Assembly (NCBI RefSeq): GCF_002575655.3
Contig: NC_053036.3
Location: 644,884,736 to 644,948,735 of the forward strand
Length of the DNA stretch: 64,000 nt
Source: Aegilops tauschii subsp. strangulata
Taxonomy: Eukaryota > Streptophyta > Magnoliopsida > Poales > Poaceae
Direction of reading: 5' to 3'
A program made the translations under genes and the position numbers. The notes beneath the pieces were generated by a model, which was not told where the DNA came from, made no database searches, and saw only the letters and a list, made by a program, of their open reading frames with translations. Positions 43,089 through 55,501 of this stretch are shown here, piece after piece (position 1 is the first letter of the stretch; every line of letters begins with the position of its first letter).

Positions 43089-46000
43089 CAGAGGCGGACC
43101 ACGAAAAAAATTTAAGGTGTGGCGAAGTCTCACTAAGATTTATTTTTTATGCGAATCAAAGAGTCAATACACACTAACAAGTAACAACACTGACTAACAA
43201 TACACACTACGAACGAATAACCAAATACAATGGAAATGTAGACATGTCTCAATAGGAAACAACCTAAACATACCGATAATGAAGCTTTTAATGGCGTGTA
43301 GAAGACCCAGGCAATGGCAGTGCCCTACCTTCCTTCTGAAAATCTTCCTTAATTTTATCAAGATCAATACTTTTGAAGATCGCTCGCTCAATGTAACACA
43401 CCATCAAGTCATTAAGCCAGCCATCAGACATCTTGCTGCGCAACTCAGTCTTGATGATTTTCATTGATGAGAAGGCTCTTTCAACTGTTGCCGTCGCTAC
43501 CGGTAGTAGCAATGCCAACTCAATGAGGCGATAAACAGCAGGAAACATGACATGCCTTTCAAGTTCAACCATCTTTTTAGCTAGGCTTGCAATATCATGA
43601 CAAGCTCTAAATTCTTCAATTCTTCTCATATGGATAATGAATAGCTCGAGGTTATCAACTATATGTTCACGTTCATAATCTGAGAAATCCTCACAATAAA
43701 TCTCTGTGAGTCTAGCAAGCTTATTCACATTGAACCTAGAAAAGGAGTTTCTTGGGTCAAGACAAGAGAAGTTCTGGAGCAGCTCTGAAGATACCTCATT
43801 GAAACGATGATCAAACTCTGTGGTGATGGAGTCTATGGCAGCATAGAAGGTGTCCACACGAAAAAAATGATCAGCTGTGACATTGTTTCGTCCACCTTTT
43901 CTTGATTTTCCCCACTTTGTAAACATGTCATCCATATTTGGTATTGGAATGTCGTTTTTGGTGCAAAAGGCTTTGACATCTTCCAAGAGTGGCTCTCAAC
44001 CATCATTTCTCCAATTGATCAAACGTGTTCTCACATCCGTAACCAATGACATTGCCTGAAATGAGACAATTACAATTTTAGATGCATGTATGTTTTCATG
44101 AACAAAATATATCAAGCAGAGTAGATACATATAACATGATCGATCACATACCTGAACAACATTTTGATCCTTCTTTTGCAATAGAAGAGACAAATCATTT
44201 GTCATACGAAGGATCTTTAGCATCATCTTCAGGATGAACACAAAGCTAAAAGTCTCCATTTGATGAACCAAACCTCCTGCTCTACATGGAACACGCACAT
44301 CATCCTCAACAATGCCCAAAACTTCTATGACTGCATCCCACATTGATTCAATGCGAGATAAGGTTGTGTAATGAGAGCCCCATCTTGTATCTCCAGGTCT
44401 GACCAAGGATGTTTCTTGATTTTTGCCTCTTCCTGTGGGCATCTCACCTCCCCTAATCTTATCCAAAAGAACCTGTTTTTGCTTGTCAAGCAATTTATCC
44501 TTCCTCTTGCAAGATGACGTACTGAGATTAGATATCATGGTCACATATTCAAAAAAATCCTCAACACCCTTGCAGCATCTCGAAACAGCAACAACTACCA
44601 ACTGCAGTTGGTGGGCAAAGCAATGGATATAGAAAGCATATGGGTTCTCATCTCGAATTAACTTCTGAAGGCCATTGAATTCTCCTCTCATATTAGATGC
44701 CCCATCATACCCTTGCCCTCGTAGTCGTGCAACAACTAGACCGTGTTTAGCAAAAACCTCCAACAATGCCTTCTTTAAAGAAGCAGATGTTGTGTCCGGG
44801 ACATGCTTAATACCTAAAAAACGTTCAATAGTCTCTCCTTGTTTGCTCAAGTACCTACAAAATGTCATATAGTTAGTTGACCACTCGACATAGAACAAAA
44901 TGATCAAAAAGCACATAGACACTTCAAAAGCTTAAACACGTACCTAATAACCACGGCCATTTGTTCTTTCACCGATATATCACGGCACTCATCAATAAGA
45001 ACGGAGAAAAGACAATCACCCATCTCTTCTTTGATTGCTTTGGTGACCGCATTTGCACAATGAGAAACAAGGATTTTTTTGAATTTTTCCGGAAGTCATT
45101 TGGGCATTCTTAGGGCATAGCTCATCAAATGCAACCTTCACTTCTGGAATTCTTTCTTTCACCCAATCAAGTAGCTCCAAAAAATTCACCTTGTTCAAAG
45201 AAGAAGTGGATTCATCGTGTCCACAAAATGGTTCACCTTGCAATGCTAGATAACTTACAATGGCCAAAGATGTATCCACACGAGTTTCATACTTGACTAG
45301 TGAACCTTTGCTGTAAGTTGTAACTTTACTTTTCACACTTGCCCTTTGATTTTTTAAATCATCACATGCTGTTTTTGAAATATTGTGGATGCTACATGGC
45401 CCACCAACATGTTTACGGAATGCTGCAACCGCATTTTTCCAACAGTCAAAACCCAATTTGGAGAAAACATCATGCCCAAATTTATCATCCATTCGGTCAT
45501 GCTTAAAAAGATAACAATAGAAGCAATATGCCTTATGCTTATCCACACTATATTCCAACCACTCAAAATCCTTATACCATTGTGGCCGGAAGCATCTTCC
45601 ATCTCTATTTGGGAGGAAAGTGCAACTAGTTGGTTGAGTTGCACCCATTCGGATATAAGCAAATCTAACATCATCTCTAATGTTGGGGGCAAAACTATCA
45701 AGTGGAATGCGAAGGCCTGGATCACCATTTATGTAATCTTCACTAAAAATAGTTATACCTTCAACCCGTGAACTTCAACATTCTCTTCCACTATAGCTTC
45801 GACGGAATCGGTAGTTTGTTCTTCCACTTGTTCGGTTGGCATCAAATTTTCATGCTCTTCTTCCATGGAAGTCACTTGATCTTGATGATTGACATTTGCT
45901 GAAATATTGACACTTTCGCGGGTGCTTGGATTTGTTTGTGAGCTGCTGCCACTACCAAGCACTTCAAAATACTTTTTCAAATCTGCAATGAGAAGATTAA

Positions 46001-46789
46001 TATATCACTAAAACATGGTTGAATTTAAGGCTTCAAGCTGCTGTTCAAAATTGCTACAAAATTTCAGAAAAATGAGATATTACCTCTTCCTCTTTTCTTT
46101 GGATTTACTAGTCCCTTTCCCTTTCCTTCCATCTTCTAGCAATCTAGACAAAAATGAGCCGGTTGGGCATCTTATTAGGTCTAAACAATTACCATCTTCT
46201 AGCAATCTAAACAATTGACACTTTGACAGAACAAAAAAGCCACTGCCATCAAAGTTCAGACTTCAGAGTTCGGTCATGGGCAGAGCCGCAGAGGAGTGGA
46301 CATGGGGATTACCTGCTGGAGCCGCCGTTGAAGCCGCCGCGCCGCTGGAGTCGCCGCCGGAGCCGCCGCTTGCTGCTGCCGTCGCTTGCTGCGCCACTGG
46401 AGCCGCCGCCCCCAGCTTTCCGCGGTTCCGCCGCCTGCGCCCGCTTGGTCCTCGCGCCAGGTAAGCCGCCGCCGCCGGCCCGCCGCGCTAGCTAGGTTTG
46501 GGTCTCGGGCAGGGACAGAGTGGGCAGGGACGGAGCGTGGACTGCGTGGTCGCGGCTGGGTCGTTGGTTTTCTTTTTTTTAGGTGGGTGGGACCAGAGGG
46601 GACGTGGGGTCGTGGGCAGAGGGCGCTGGAGCCGGCTGCGTTCGAGGGCTCGAGGCCACCGCTGGCTGCCTGGCTCCTGCGAGCGGAGACAGAGAGCGGC
46701 CGAGTGATAGATACATACGTATAATTTTTTTGCCAATAATCAAGGTATGGCAGGCGCCATACCTCGCCCACCGGAGCGCTCCGCCAGTG
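43089..46789 (-). mobile_element. hAT transposon, 3.7 kb
   Basis: Left end CAGAGGCGGACC and right end, inverted, CACTGGCGGAGC match at 9 of 12 positions. The 8-bp flanks ACTGCGAC (43081-43088) and ACTGCAAC (46790-46797) differ by one base. Length, 8-bp duplication and the hAT-dimerisation transposase inside all agree. The transposase is broken, so the copy is not autonomous. Confidence 0.8.
43288..46132 (-). pseudogene. ZMYM1-like (TTF zinc finger / hAT-dimerisation) transposase, broken
   Basis: Exons on the minus strand: 46132-46084 (MEGKGKG..., GTAATA donor); 45982-44944 (TTF-type zinc finger with CFRPQWYKDFEWLEYS and CFYCYLFKH, then start of the DUF4371 region, donor GTACGT); 44854-44152 (YLSKQGETIERFLG, QGYDGASNMRGEFNG, FIHCFAHQLQLV-type block); 44055-43288 (ends in the hAT dimerisation motif VMFPAVYRLIELALLLPVAT, then ATVERAFSSMK). 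Intron phases agree. Breaks: a frameshift near 45770, a one-base change in an A7 run near 45080, and an in-frame TGA near 43994. Plants carry many such genes; some were domesticated, but terminal repeats and breaks point to a dead transposon here. Confidence 0.88.
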
Positions 46790-46797
46790 ACTGCAAC

Positions 46798-47690
46798 GAC
46801 AACATCGGCGAGGCGGCGCTTCACCGCAACACTTGCCGCCGCCGGCGATGTTCCACTGAAACACATGCCGCTTCGATGATGCTTCATCCCAGCCCCGACG
46901 GCTACCGGCGAAGCTCCATTGCAGCACTGTTGGCCCGCTGGCGAAGCTCCATTGAAGCACTGGACGGCCTCGACGGAGCTTCATCACAACACCGGCTCCC
47001 CCGGCGAAGCTCCATCGACAGCGACGAGTGCTGCGATGCAGCATGGCGGCCATGGCGGAAGTTGCAGCGCGGCAGGCAGCGACGACGGCGGAAACTGAGA
47101 TGCAGCGCTGGCGCCAATGGCAGAAGCTACAACGCAGCAGGCAGCGATGATGGCGGAAATTGAGATGCAGCGTTGGCGGCCATGGTGGATGCTGCGATGC
47201 AGCGTTGCTCGGCGACGTAGCAGGGCGGCCATGGTGGAAGTTTGCGACGCAGCGCGAGCGCGACAACGGCGAAAGCTGCGATGCAGCGCCGGCAGCCATG
47301 GCGGATGCTGCGTTGCCGGCGACGGGTGCTGCGACGCAGCGCGGTGGCCATGGCAGAAAGTTGCGACTCCGACGATGAAAGATACGATGCAGCGTGGGGG
47401 ATACTGCGGTGCAGCGCCGTCGGCTACGGGAGTGCTGCGACGCGACAATGGATTATGACCGCGCAAGAGCCGTAGGCTACGCCGGATTGCGGCGGCGCTA
47501 GCGGATGCTTCTAGCGGTGGAGGAGAATGAGATATAGAAAAGAGAGCGCCCGTGGTCGTGCGGCTGTGAAGAGATAAGGTGGAACGAGAGAGAGAGCCGA
47601 TATGTCGGTCCACAGAGAGACACGTGGTTGGCGAGCGATGCGGTTTACGTGAGTGAAAAATCAGCCGGATGTTTTTAATCATTTTTCAAA
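46798..47690. repeat. GATGCAGCG-rich GC repeat (host element, right part)
   Basis: Degenerate repeats of GCTGCGATGCAGCG and GGCGGCCATGG(C/T)GGAAG. Long frames here (up to 341 residues, minus) only reflect the GC-rich repeats. The right end near 47675 resembles the left end near 42857 in inverted form. Confidence 0.55.
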
Positions 47691-48839
47691 TACTAATCTT
47701 AGCCGGACTCAAACTAATACCGTTGTAAGCCAGAAGCGCACTAGGACACGGACAAACCTAATAGCCATGTAATGCAACTCTTTTTTGCGACCCAGCTCCT
47801 AATAAACTAGCACTAACTCAACTGTATTAGAGAAGCCGAACGCTAAGCTGGGTGAAGACACCCGGCCGATCTACCGCCGAGTCAGCCACAACCTTTGCAA
47901 CAAGCACCATGATGCATTTGCTTGCTTTGCAACGGAAACTTGTTGCAATGGTTGAACCGTTCTATACTAATTATTAGAATAAATCCGAGGCATACCGTCG
48001 ATCATCATAGGACCAAGCAATCACACGAACACGACACCGAGATTTGTTAACGAGGTTCATCGATATGGCTACATCCCCGGGGCCTGCCTATGGACGCTCC
48101 TCCTCATGACACTGCTACAATACTGCACCTGGTCGCCCTGGACGCTGGCACATGCCGCCGGCTTCCCCTACGTTCCGATGCTATTATGTTGGCATAGGTT
48201 ACATTGTGTGTCTACCCCCGCTATATATGAGAGGCCTAGGATACAAGTGTCCTACTAGGACACGACTCCATATCCTATCTAAACACAATACAACTACAAG
48301 TCCAACTGTAACCTACCTTGTACACAATATTCGACACAACTCGAACAAACTCCACCTTGGCGAATATTCTCCACCACCTTGAATTCGTCAATGCGTCAAA
48401 CTTTCATGTACATTGGACTTGAGCTTATCCAATGAATACCGCTGCTACTCCAAAGACTCCATGTGACTCCACCTGCAACTTGTAGTCCCTCCTTTTCTTG
48501 ACCACAGTCAACACTCGAGCGAAATTAAGTTCCTCTTTACTCTAGTCTATGCTCCCAACTTCCAGAGTATCAGTCCAACGCCATCACACACCGATCACTG
48601 ACCTGCGTGAAAGTGAACAACTCACATATTGGGTGTCACACATAAGAGTTACCTGAACTCAACATCACCGCTCTTCCTTGACCGCCTGTCTGAAAACTTG
48701 AAGGAATTTCATCATTGCTTGTAGTCATCCCGAGTCATATTCGCAGTTGTTTCACCACATGTATGACCACCAGAGCCCTGGCCCGTCTCCATGTCCCGTG
48801 TGTACCGCACACCTCGCCGCTATTACTGCGTCAAGCCTC
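47691..48839. other. Repeat-derived spacer, not identified
   Basis: Contains phrases seen in wheat retrotransposon LTRs (a GAGGTTCATCGATATGGCTAC stretch near 48051), but no ends or coding parts that I can define. Confidence 0.3.
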
Positions 48840-49135
48840 CGCTGTCCTGGTTGAGTCTCAAGGGGCGGTGAGGCTAATAACTGCCGGTGCTTCGGGAAGC
48901 AACGCGGCTTCTCGAGAGTGGCCGCGCGCGTGCCGCCGCGCCCGCCCACGTGCACCGCTCGGGCCTGGCCCTGGAGAAACTGCCCATTCGTGCGTTCCCA
49001 GTGAGGCAGGCCCAGAGCTGCTTTAAACATCGTGCTATGCAGGCCCAATAGTAAAACTAGGCAACCAAACAGCCCACACTCATCCCGCGCGGGCCTGGTT
49101 GGGCTCGATGCGGGCAACCAAACACGCCCTTCACT
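48840..49135. repeat. GC-rich transposon end
   Basis: Ends GCGGGCAACCAAACACGCCC, with a second GGCAACCAAACAGCCC near 49060. In reverse this reads GGGCGTGTTTGGTTGCCCGC, a common start of grass DNA transposons. The left end is not found. Confidence 0.4.
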
Positions 49136-49262
49136 AACGGAGGCTGCATGCAACCTCCATCAGCTACGTGCGCGTACTAACTAATATGACCGATTCACTC
49201 AGCCATATCTCAACTAACTAACTAACTTTCATCTCAAGATTACTACTAACAAGGAGGTCGTC

Positions 49263-49680
49263 GTACTAAGGCCCCATAGGACCAGCGCAACAGAATAGCA
49301 ACCATCGCCGATGAAGAGTAACATGGATTAGAAGAATCCAACCTGAAGACGCAAGAACATAGACGAACGACGACCAGATCCGAGCAAATCCACGAAAGAC
49401 ATGTATGCCGGAGACACGCCTCCACACGCCCACCGATGATGCTAGAAGCACCACCAGAACCGGGTCTAGACGGGAAGAACCATATTCCATCTTCAGGGAG
49501 CCGCCGCTGTCTCGCCGTCCTGAGCAGGACACAAACCCTAACAAAACTGAAAGAAAGATCTAAAAACGGAGCCCTCCCTTAGACAAGGACCGGGATCCAC
49601 TCCGCTCCCATGGCCCTAAGGTCACAAGAGACGAGGCGGACCGACGACGACGCCTGCGGAGGCAAAGAAAGGTGATCCTC
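49263..49680 (-). mobile_element. LINE-like retroposed fragment (minus)
   Basis: 49265-49560 matches 59105-59385 over most of its length (GGAATAGCAACC, GATGAAGAGT, CACACGCCCACC, CCATCTTCAGGGA). The second copy has poly(A) and a target duplication, so both come from one non-LTR family. This copy extends further towards its 5' side. Confidence 0.6.
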
Positions 49681-50039
49681 ATAAGATTTTTCATAAGAGT
49701 ATCAACACAATTATTCTATCTAGGAGCCGTGGTTATTATATAACCACGGCGGTGATTATATATTTTATAAAAATAATTATACTCTCATGCTTTACTTAAA
49801 TCTTTTTAAGAGTATTAAATAGGAAGTGGTAATGTGCACGGGTTATGGGACTAATCTGATAATAATAGGTATATGAGATTGATATAATAAAAACTTTCAT
49901 ATAGATCACTAAATATGAAATGTATGATTTAATTATATTGATGTCGTAATATAAAACGGTATTGGTTGATGGTCATTGGTTAGTAGAAATATTGATATTA
50001 AAGCTTTTTATGATAACTTATTTAAGTGTCGGTCATGAC
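49681..50039. other. AT-rich spacer
   Basis: A short inverted repeat (GGTTATTATATAACC) near 49730-49745. Otherwise nothing recognised. Confidence 0.4.
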
Positions 50040-51210
50040 ATGACCGCAATGTTGGAGCGTTTTAATTCCTGGTTGAAATCATTTGTGTTGTTTGAGTCGG
50101 GGGCGTGCGACGGTTAACTTCTACCAATCTCCTTCCTAAAGGCATGCGAGTAGTATTTTGCTTCGAGGGCTAATAAAACTTTCACAATAAGAATATGAGT
50201 TTTTATGACTAATGCGAGTCCATGGATTATACGCACTCTCACCTTTCCTAGCCCCTCCGGTACCGTGCATTGCCCTTTCTCACCTCGAGAGTTGGTGCAA
50301 ACTTCGTTGGTACATCCAAACACCGTGATATGATACGCTCTATCACACATACGCATCCTTATATTTTCCTGAAAACAACCACCATATCTACCTATCATGG
50401 CATTTTCATAGTCATTCCAAGATATATTTCCATGCCACTTACACCGTTCCGTCTCATGACATGTGTGTTCATCGCCATATTGCTTTGCATGGTCCTATAG
50501 AGCTGACATGATATTTGTGGCAAAGCCATCGTTCATCATTGTAGTGCATGTTATGCTAGATCATTGCACATCCTGATACACTGCCAGAGGCATTCATATT
50601 AGGCCATATTGTTTCAGTTTACCGAGTTGTAAGTAAATAAAATTGTGATAATCATCATTATTAAAGCATTGTCCCAGTGAGGAAAAGGATGATGAAGACC
50701 AATGAATCCCCCACAAGTCGGGATGAGGCTCTTCACTTCGAAAAAAAGATGCCAAAAAAAGTCCATGAAAAAGAAAAAGAAAAAAAGAATGAGACAAAAA
50801 AGGAGGGCAATGTTACTCTATTTTTCACACTTGTTCTTCAAAATAGCACTACATTTTCATATAGAGAGTCTCTTGATTTGTTACTTTCATATATTAGTGA
50901 GAATTTTTTGTTATATAACTTGGCTTGTATATTCCGTTGACGGGCTTCCTCAAATGCCCGAGATCTTCATAAGCAAACAAGTTGGGTGCACACACACTTA
51001 GTTTTAGTTGTGAGGTTTCATACACTTATAGCTCTAGTGCATCTATTGCATGGCAATCTCTGCTCCTCGCATTGACATCAATTGATAGGTCTCTCCATTA
51101 CTTATCGATCTGCCAAGTTGACCAATCAACACATGACCGCGTTCTAAAAAAATGCTTGATGACTAGTACACTGTTGACCAAACGACCAGTTGATCATTAA
51201 ACATTAACTT
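50040..51210 (-). mobile_element. Probable Gypsy-type retrotransposon fragment
   Basis: Phrases such as GGCTAATAAAACTTTCACAA, GAGTCCATGGATTATACGCA and GACGGGCTTCCTCAAATGCC are, from memory, typical of a widespread wheat Gypsy-type family. No LTR end or coding domain is visible. Orientation uncertain. Confidence 0.35.
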
Positions 51211-51214
51211 CTGA

Positions 51215-52000
51215 AAGAAAAAAATCATGGATTTCAATGCAAAAGTTCATGCATTTATTTTTTTCATAAAATTTAAAAAGTTCACGGATTTGAAAAATAA
51301 TTGTCAATATAAAAAAGTCATGAATTTTAAAACAAGTTCAGGGATTTGAATAAATGTTCAGGAATTTGTGGATCTGAAAAAAGTTCATGAATTTATAAAA
51401 TTTTAAGAATTTAAAATTTGTTCACGAAATAGAATTTTAAAAGCTAAGGAGTTTAAAAAAGTACATGAGACTGAAAAAATGTTCACAACTTTGAAAAAAA
51501 TCATGAATTTGAAAAATGTTCACGAATTTGAATTGCAAAAAGTGCATGAAGTTTAGAAAAGTTCATGAGTTTGAAAAAATCATAAATTTGAAAATTGATG
51601 GGGAGTTCATATTTTAAGAAGTTCATGAATTGGAAAAATATTCACATGTTTGAAAAGGGTTCACATATTTGAAAAAAAATCACAAGTTCAAATTTCAAAA
51701 GTTCATCAATTTGGGAAGGTTCATGAGATTGAAAATTGATGATTATTTTAAATTTTAAAAAATTCATGAATTTGGAAAAGCCACGAGTTTGAGGGAAATG
51801 TTTGTGAATTTAAAAATTGTTGCCCAATTAAAATTTTGAAAATTTCATAAGTTTTAAAAAGCTCATTGGTTAAGAAAATGTTCTCACAGTTGGAAAAAAT
51901 TCTGGAGTCGTTTTCTTCCACAAATTAGGAAAAAGTTCACAAATTAAAAAGAATGTTCTTGAAAAAAGAAAAAGAAAAAACAAGTAAAAACGATGCATGA
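51215..52000. repeat. AT-rich array of AAGTTCATGAATTTGAAAAA-like words
   Basis: Dozens of degenerate copies of GTTCATGAATTTGAAAA at irregular short spacing. Non-coding. Confidence 0.75.
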
Positions 52001-52099
52001 AAAATCCGAGAAAAAAACAGCCAGGAAAACATTTCAGAACCTAAACTAGAATTGCGGACTACAAGAAGGAAAAGAAGTAGAAAGTATGCATAGCAGGTG

Positions 52100-53010
52100 A
52101 TATTTCCCGATGGTCACTGCGGTCAGAAATGAACTAGGAGGTCCGTAGTTTGAATCTCACTCGCGCAATAATTTTTAAAGTTGAAAAAAGGAAAACAAAA
52201 AGTAAATGGGCTGAGTCTAGGAGAGAGAGAGGGGGTGTGCGCTTGTTTCTGATAGCTGGCTCAGGGCGCCAAATAGAGTTGGGCTGATATTAGGGACCTT
52301 TCATACATGCACTCGTACGTGGGCTTGACAATGGAATCGTCATACATGGCACGGGCCGGCTGCACACCGGCAACTGATGTCGACTACCTTTCTTCTTCCA
52401 CATGATATTTCCTTATGGTTACTATGATCGGAAATGAACTAGGAGGTTCGCAGTTCGAGCCCAGGACAGAAAGGGTGTGTGCATGTTTCCTATAACCAGC
52501 TCTGAGGTCGTCAATAGGAGTTGAGCCGATGTTATGGACATTTTTCATACGTGGGCTTGCCACGGAATCGTACATTGGCTGGGACTGGCTTCACGCCAGC
52601 AACTGTTGTCGACTAGCTTTCTTCCTCGCAAAGACTATATCTCGCTTACAGCGAGTCTTCTTCCTTCAGTCTCGAAGAAGCAACTACAGTTGCGAGCCAT
52701 GCCATTTCCTTAGGGTTACTGCGGTCGGAAATGAACTAGGAGGTTCGCAAATCGAGCCCAGGAGAGAAAGGGTGTGCGCATGTTTCCTATAACCAGCTCT
52801 GAGGTCGTCAAATAGGAGTCCGGTGTTAGGGACCTTTTTCATACGTGCACTGGTACGTGGGCTTGCCACGGAATCGTACATGGGTCGGGCCTGGCTTCAC
52901 GCCAGCAACTGCCGTCGAGTAGCTTTCTTCCTCGCAAAGACTATATCTCGCTTACAGCGAGTCTTCTTCCTTCAGTGTCGAAGAAGCATCTACAGTTGCG
53001 GGCCAGGCCA
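52100..53010. repeat. Three tandem copies of a 300-bp unit
   Basis: Units start near 52105, 52405 and 52704. Shared landmarks: TTTCC..(A/G)TGGTTACT, GAAATGAACTAGGAGGT, GTTTCCTATAACCAGCTCTGAGG, TACGTGGGCTTGCCACGGAATCG. Units 2 and 3 are much alike and both have the hairpin CTCGCTTACAGCGAG; unit 1 has diverged. Each unit carries a GTTCGA-like B-box word in GGAGGTTCGCA..TCGAGCCCAGG. Confidence 0.85.
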
Positions 53011-53536
53011 TTTCGCGATAAAAGAAATATAGAGAAACAGGGAAGCAGGGGGGAATTGTTCCAGCGATCTCCTACCTGCAACATTGCACTGCTAGCTACT
53101 CGGCCACCATCCAGTTTGTGTTTAATTAGTAGTTCACCACATTGTTATTAAAAAGGGTCAGCTTTCCACTGGTTTTCTGCAGTTTTATTGTTTTAGTTTT
53201 TCTTTTTTTTTCCTTCATCAGTTTTTATTCGTTTCTTTTCTCCATTTTTAGATGGATCTTTTATTTTCTTTGTTTCTATTTTGTTTTTCACTAGCTTTTT
53301 ATTTTCTTTCTTTTCTTTTTTCTCAGCCTCCTTAACATTTTTCTCTTTTTTCCAGACTCTTCTTTTGCTTCAATGTCCTCGAACCGACTCCTCGTCCATA
53401 ATGCTACCATTGTTCTTTGAGTTGTTCCCTTTAGTATGCTAGCCTGACCTAAATCATAACCCTACTTTGGTTTAAGAATCGACAGGATGGGAATGGCAGG
53501 TCGGCTCCATGTGACTCAAGTATGCCGACCCACGAA
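53011..53536. other. T-rich spacer left of the MULE
   Basis: Poly-T-rich sequence near 53160-53340. Nothing else recognised. Confidence 0.4.
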
Positions 53537-53795
53537 GAGTTAATTGCAGGGAAGTACCACATTTGGGCGCGTTGTGACGAATCAGTACCACTAGTCATAT
53601 TTTTTGCATTTCAGTACCATCTCGGTGGCTAATTGTTGCAAAACGTCTAAACCGTGTATAAATGTGTATTGGCGGTATTTCTGACCTGCGGGGCCCGCCT
53701 ATCAAGAGCCAACCTGGTTTTCTTTTTTTGCATAGAAGGCCCTTGCATTGTACCTAATCATGCAGATGCCCCCGCGAAAGTTAAAAAACAGAGCT
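53537..53795 (+). repeat. Left terminal inverted repeat of the MULE
   Basis: Pairs with 55502-55754; similarity stops just after CCCCCGCGAA. Confidence 0.9.
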
Positions 53796-54049
53796 GCCTG
53801 GTGGGGATTCGATCTTACATGGGCCCTGCAACTACACTAGCGACTGGACATTGCTCATAACGGATACTACATGCTTATATTCTTTGCTCGTTAAAGAAAT
53901 AAAACAAATGAAAAAATAACGCGGCCGGCAGTACACGGACCTGCGTCCCCGACGCCACGCGCGTGCGCGCTAAACACTTCGCCACAGAGATTATCGCCTT
54001 ACACTTGTGGCATGCGTCCTTTTATATTATTCAACAGTTAAACAGGCTT

Positions 54050-54488
54050 TGACTCATTTGTGATGGGGACCGCTGTTTCTGCACCTGGAGATCATGTCGC
54101 CCACCCAGAGCACCACGTTCACCGAGTGGTGGCTCCAGCAGAGGACGAGGTTTAGCGGTAAAACTCGCCGAGGCTTTGACTCATTTGTGATAGGGACGGC
54201 TTGGGCTTCATGAAAGCAGGGAAACGCGAGGGTGTTCAATAGAGTTCATGATCAGAGGATGCCGAGCCAATTGGTGACGCAAGTGCTCTCGGAAATCAAG
54301 GATTGATCGCTCGCAGGTTTCGGCGTAGGAGGTTTAGACCCATTCATGAGAGAGTGACCGTTGATCTTGGGTAGGTGTTGGTGTTGGTGTCTGCCAAGCA
54401 GGATGTGCGCATCCCAGCTTGACTGCTTGTAATTATCTTTCTGCCTTCTATAAAAATATAGTACGCCTTTAGCGTACTTTCGAAAAAA
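54050..54488 (+). mobile_element. 5'-truncated LINE with 16-bp target duplication
   Basis: ACAGTTAAACAGGCTT flanks both sides (54034-54049 and 54489-54504). The insert ends in TACGCCTTTAGCGTACTTTCG plus A7, a LINE 3' end. Within it a zf-RVT C-terminal relic reads RRGFDSFVIGTAWASWKQ, then GNARVFNRVHDQR. The first 24 bases (TGACTCATTTGTGAT...) repeat sequence from 54176 onwards, so the 5' junction is itself duplicated. Confidence 0.88.
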
Positions 54489-54819
54489 ACAGTTAAACAG
54501 GCTTCAGGCCCATTTGCACTAACATGTTTTTTTACACGAATGCAAATACTAATTAATAGAATAGGTACCCCTCAAAACCCCCTCAAAAAAAAGGTACCCC
54601 TAAAAAAATTAATTGAATAGGTGCACGCGCCTACAGCCACCAGACCGGCTCGAATTTATTTTACAATTTGTATAACCTACCTTCAAATCAATACATTTCT
54701 AAACGTGCTGCAGGGCCCATTTGCAATGTAAAAAAATATAATAAAGGAAAATCTGAAGAATACCGAAGTTAGAAAAAGATAAAGAAATCCGAAACAAAAA
54801 AAAAGACATACAAAAAAAT

Positions 54820-55260
54820 GGAATTTATACATTTTAAAAAAGTTCATCGTATATTTAAAAATGTTCAATGTATATTATACAAAAATTGATCATCGTATAT
54901 TATACAATAATGTTCAGTGTGTATTTATACAATAATATTCAGTGTGTATTTACAATTATTTTTGTATACTAAACCTATATAAAAAAGTTTAATAAAATTT
55001 AAAACATGAAAACCCGAAGAATACCGAAGATCTGGAAAAAGACAAAAGAAATCCGAAACAAAAGCAAACACATAGAAAGAAATGGAATTTATACATTTAA
55101 AAAAAGTTCATTGTATATTTAAAAATATTCAGTGTATATAAAAAAATTGTTCATCATACTTTATACAATAATGTTCAGTATGTATTTACAAAAAGTATTG
55201 CATACTATACCTATATAAAAAAGAAATGTGAAACAAAAAACACATACAAAAAAAAGAAAA
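54820..55260. repeat. AT-rich array of GTTCA(T/G)(C/T)GTATATTTA words
   Basis: Repeated GTTCATCGTATATT / GTTCAGTGTATATT words inside the MULE; larger blocks around 54760 and 55020 (AAGAATACCGAAG) are duplicated. Non-coding. Confidence 0.65.
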
Positions 55261-55307
55261 AAGGCCAGAACGTGTCTAAACTAGATAAAAGTGTGCATGC
55301 CGCAAGT

Positions 55308-55382
55308 GTCTCTGTGTCGTAGTGGCTAGCGCGCTCACATTGTCTTACGCGGGTGCAGGTGGAGGTTCTAATCCTGTCAAAC
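55308..55382 (+). repeat. tRNA-like block inside the MULE
   Basis: TGTCGTAGTGGCTAGCGCGC (A-box/D-arm-like) and, about 35 bases later, GGAGGTTCTAATCCTGTC (B-box/T-arm-like). Degenerate; not a working tRNA. Confidence 0.45.
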
Positions 55383-55501
55383 GCGGGTTTTTTTGTTTGT
55401 TTTATTTATTTAATGGTCAAATAATATTAAGCAGTAGTATCCAAGTTGAGCATCGAACTCGAACTAGTGTGGTGGTAATGGTTGTGCGCTGTAACCGCAA
55501 A

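Noticed and set aside
45755..45772. Intron in the hAT transposase joining two frames near 45770
   Set aside because: It would be about 16 bases long, far below any plant intron; a frameshift is simpler.
46274..47299. Minus-strand frame of 341 codons
   Set aside because: Runs across the hAT boundary into GC-rich degenerate repeats; no domain.
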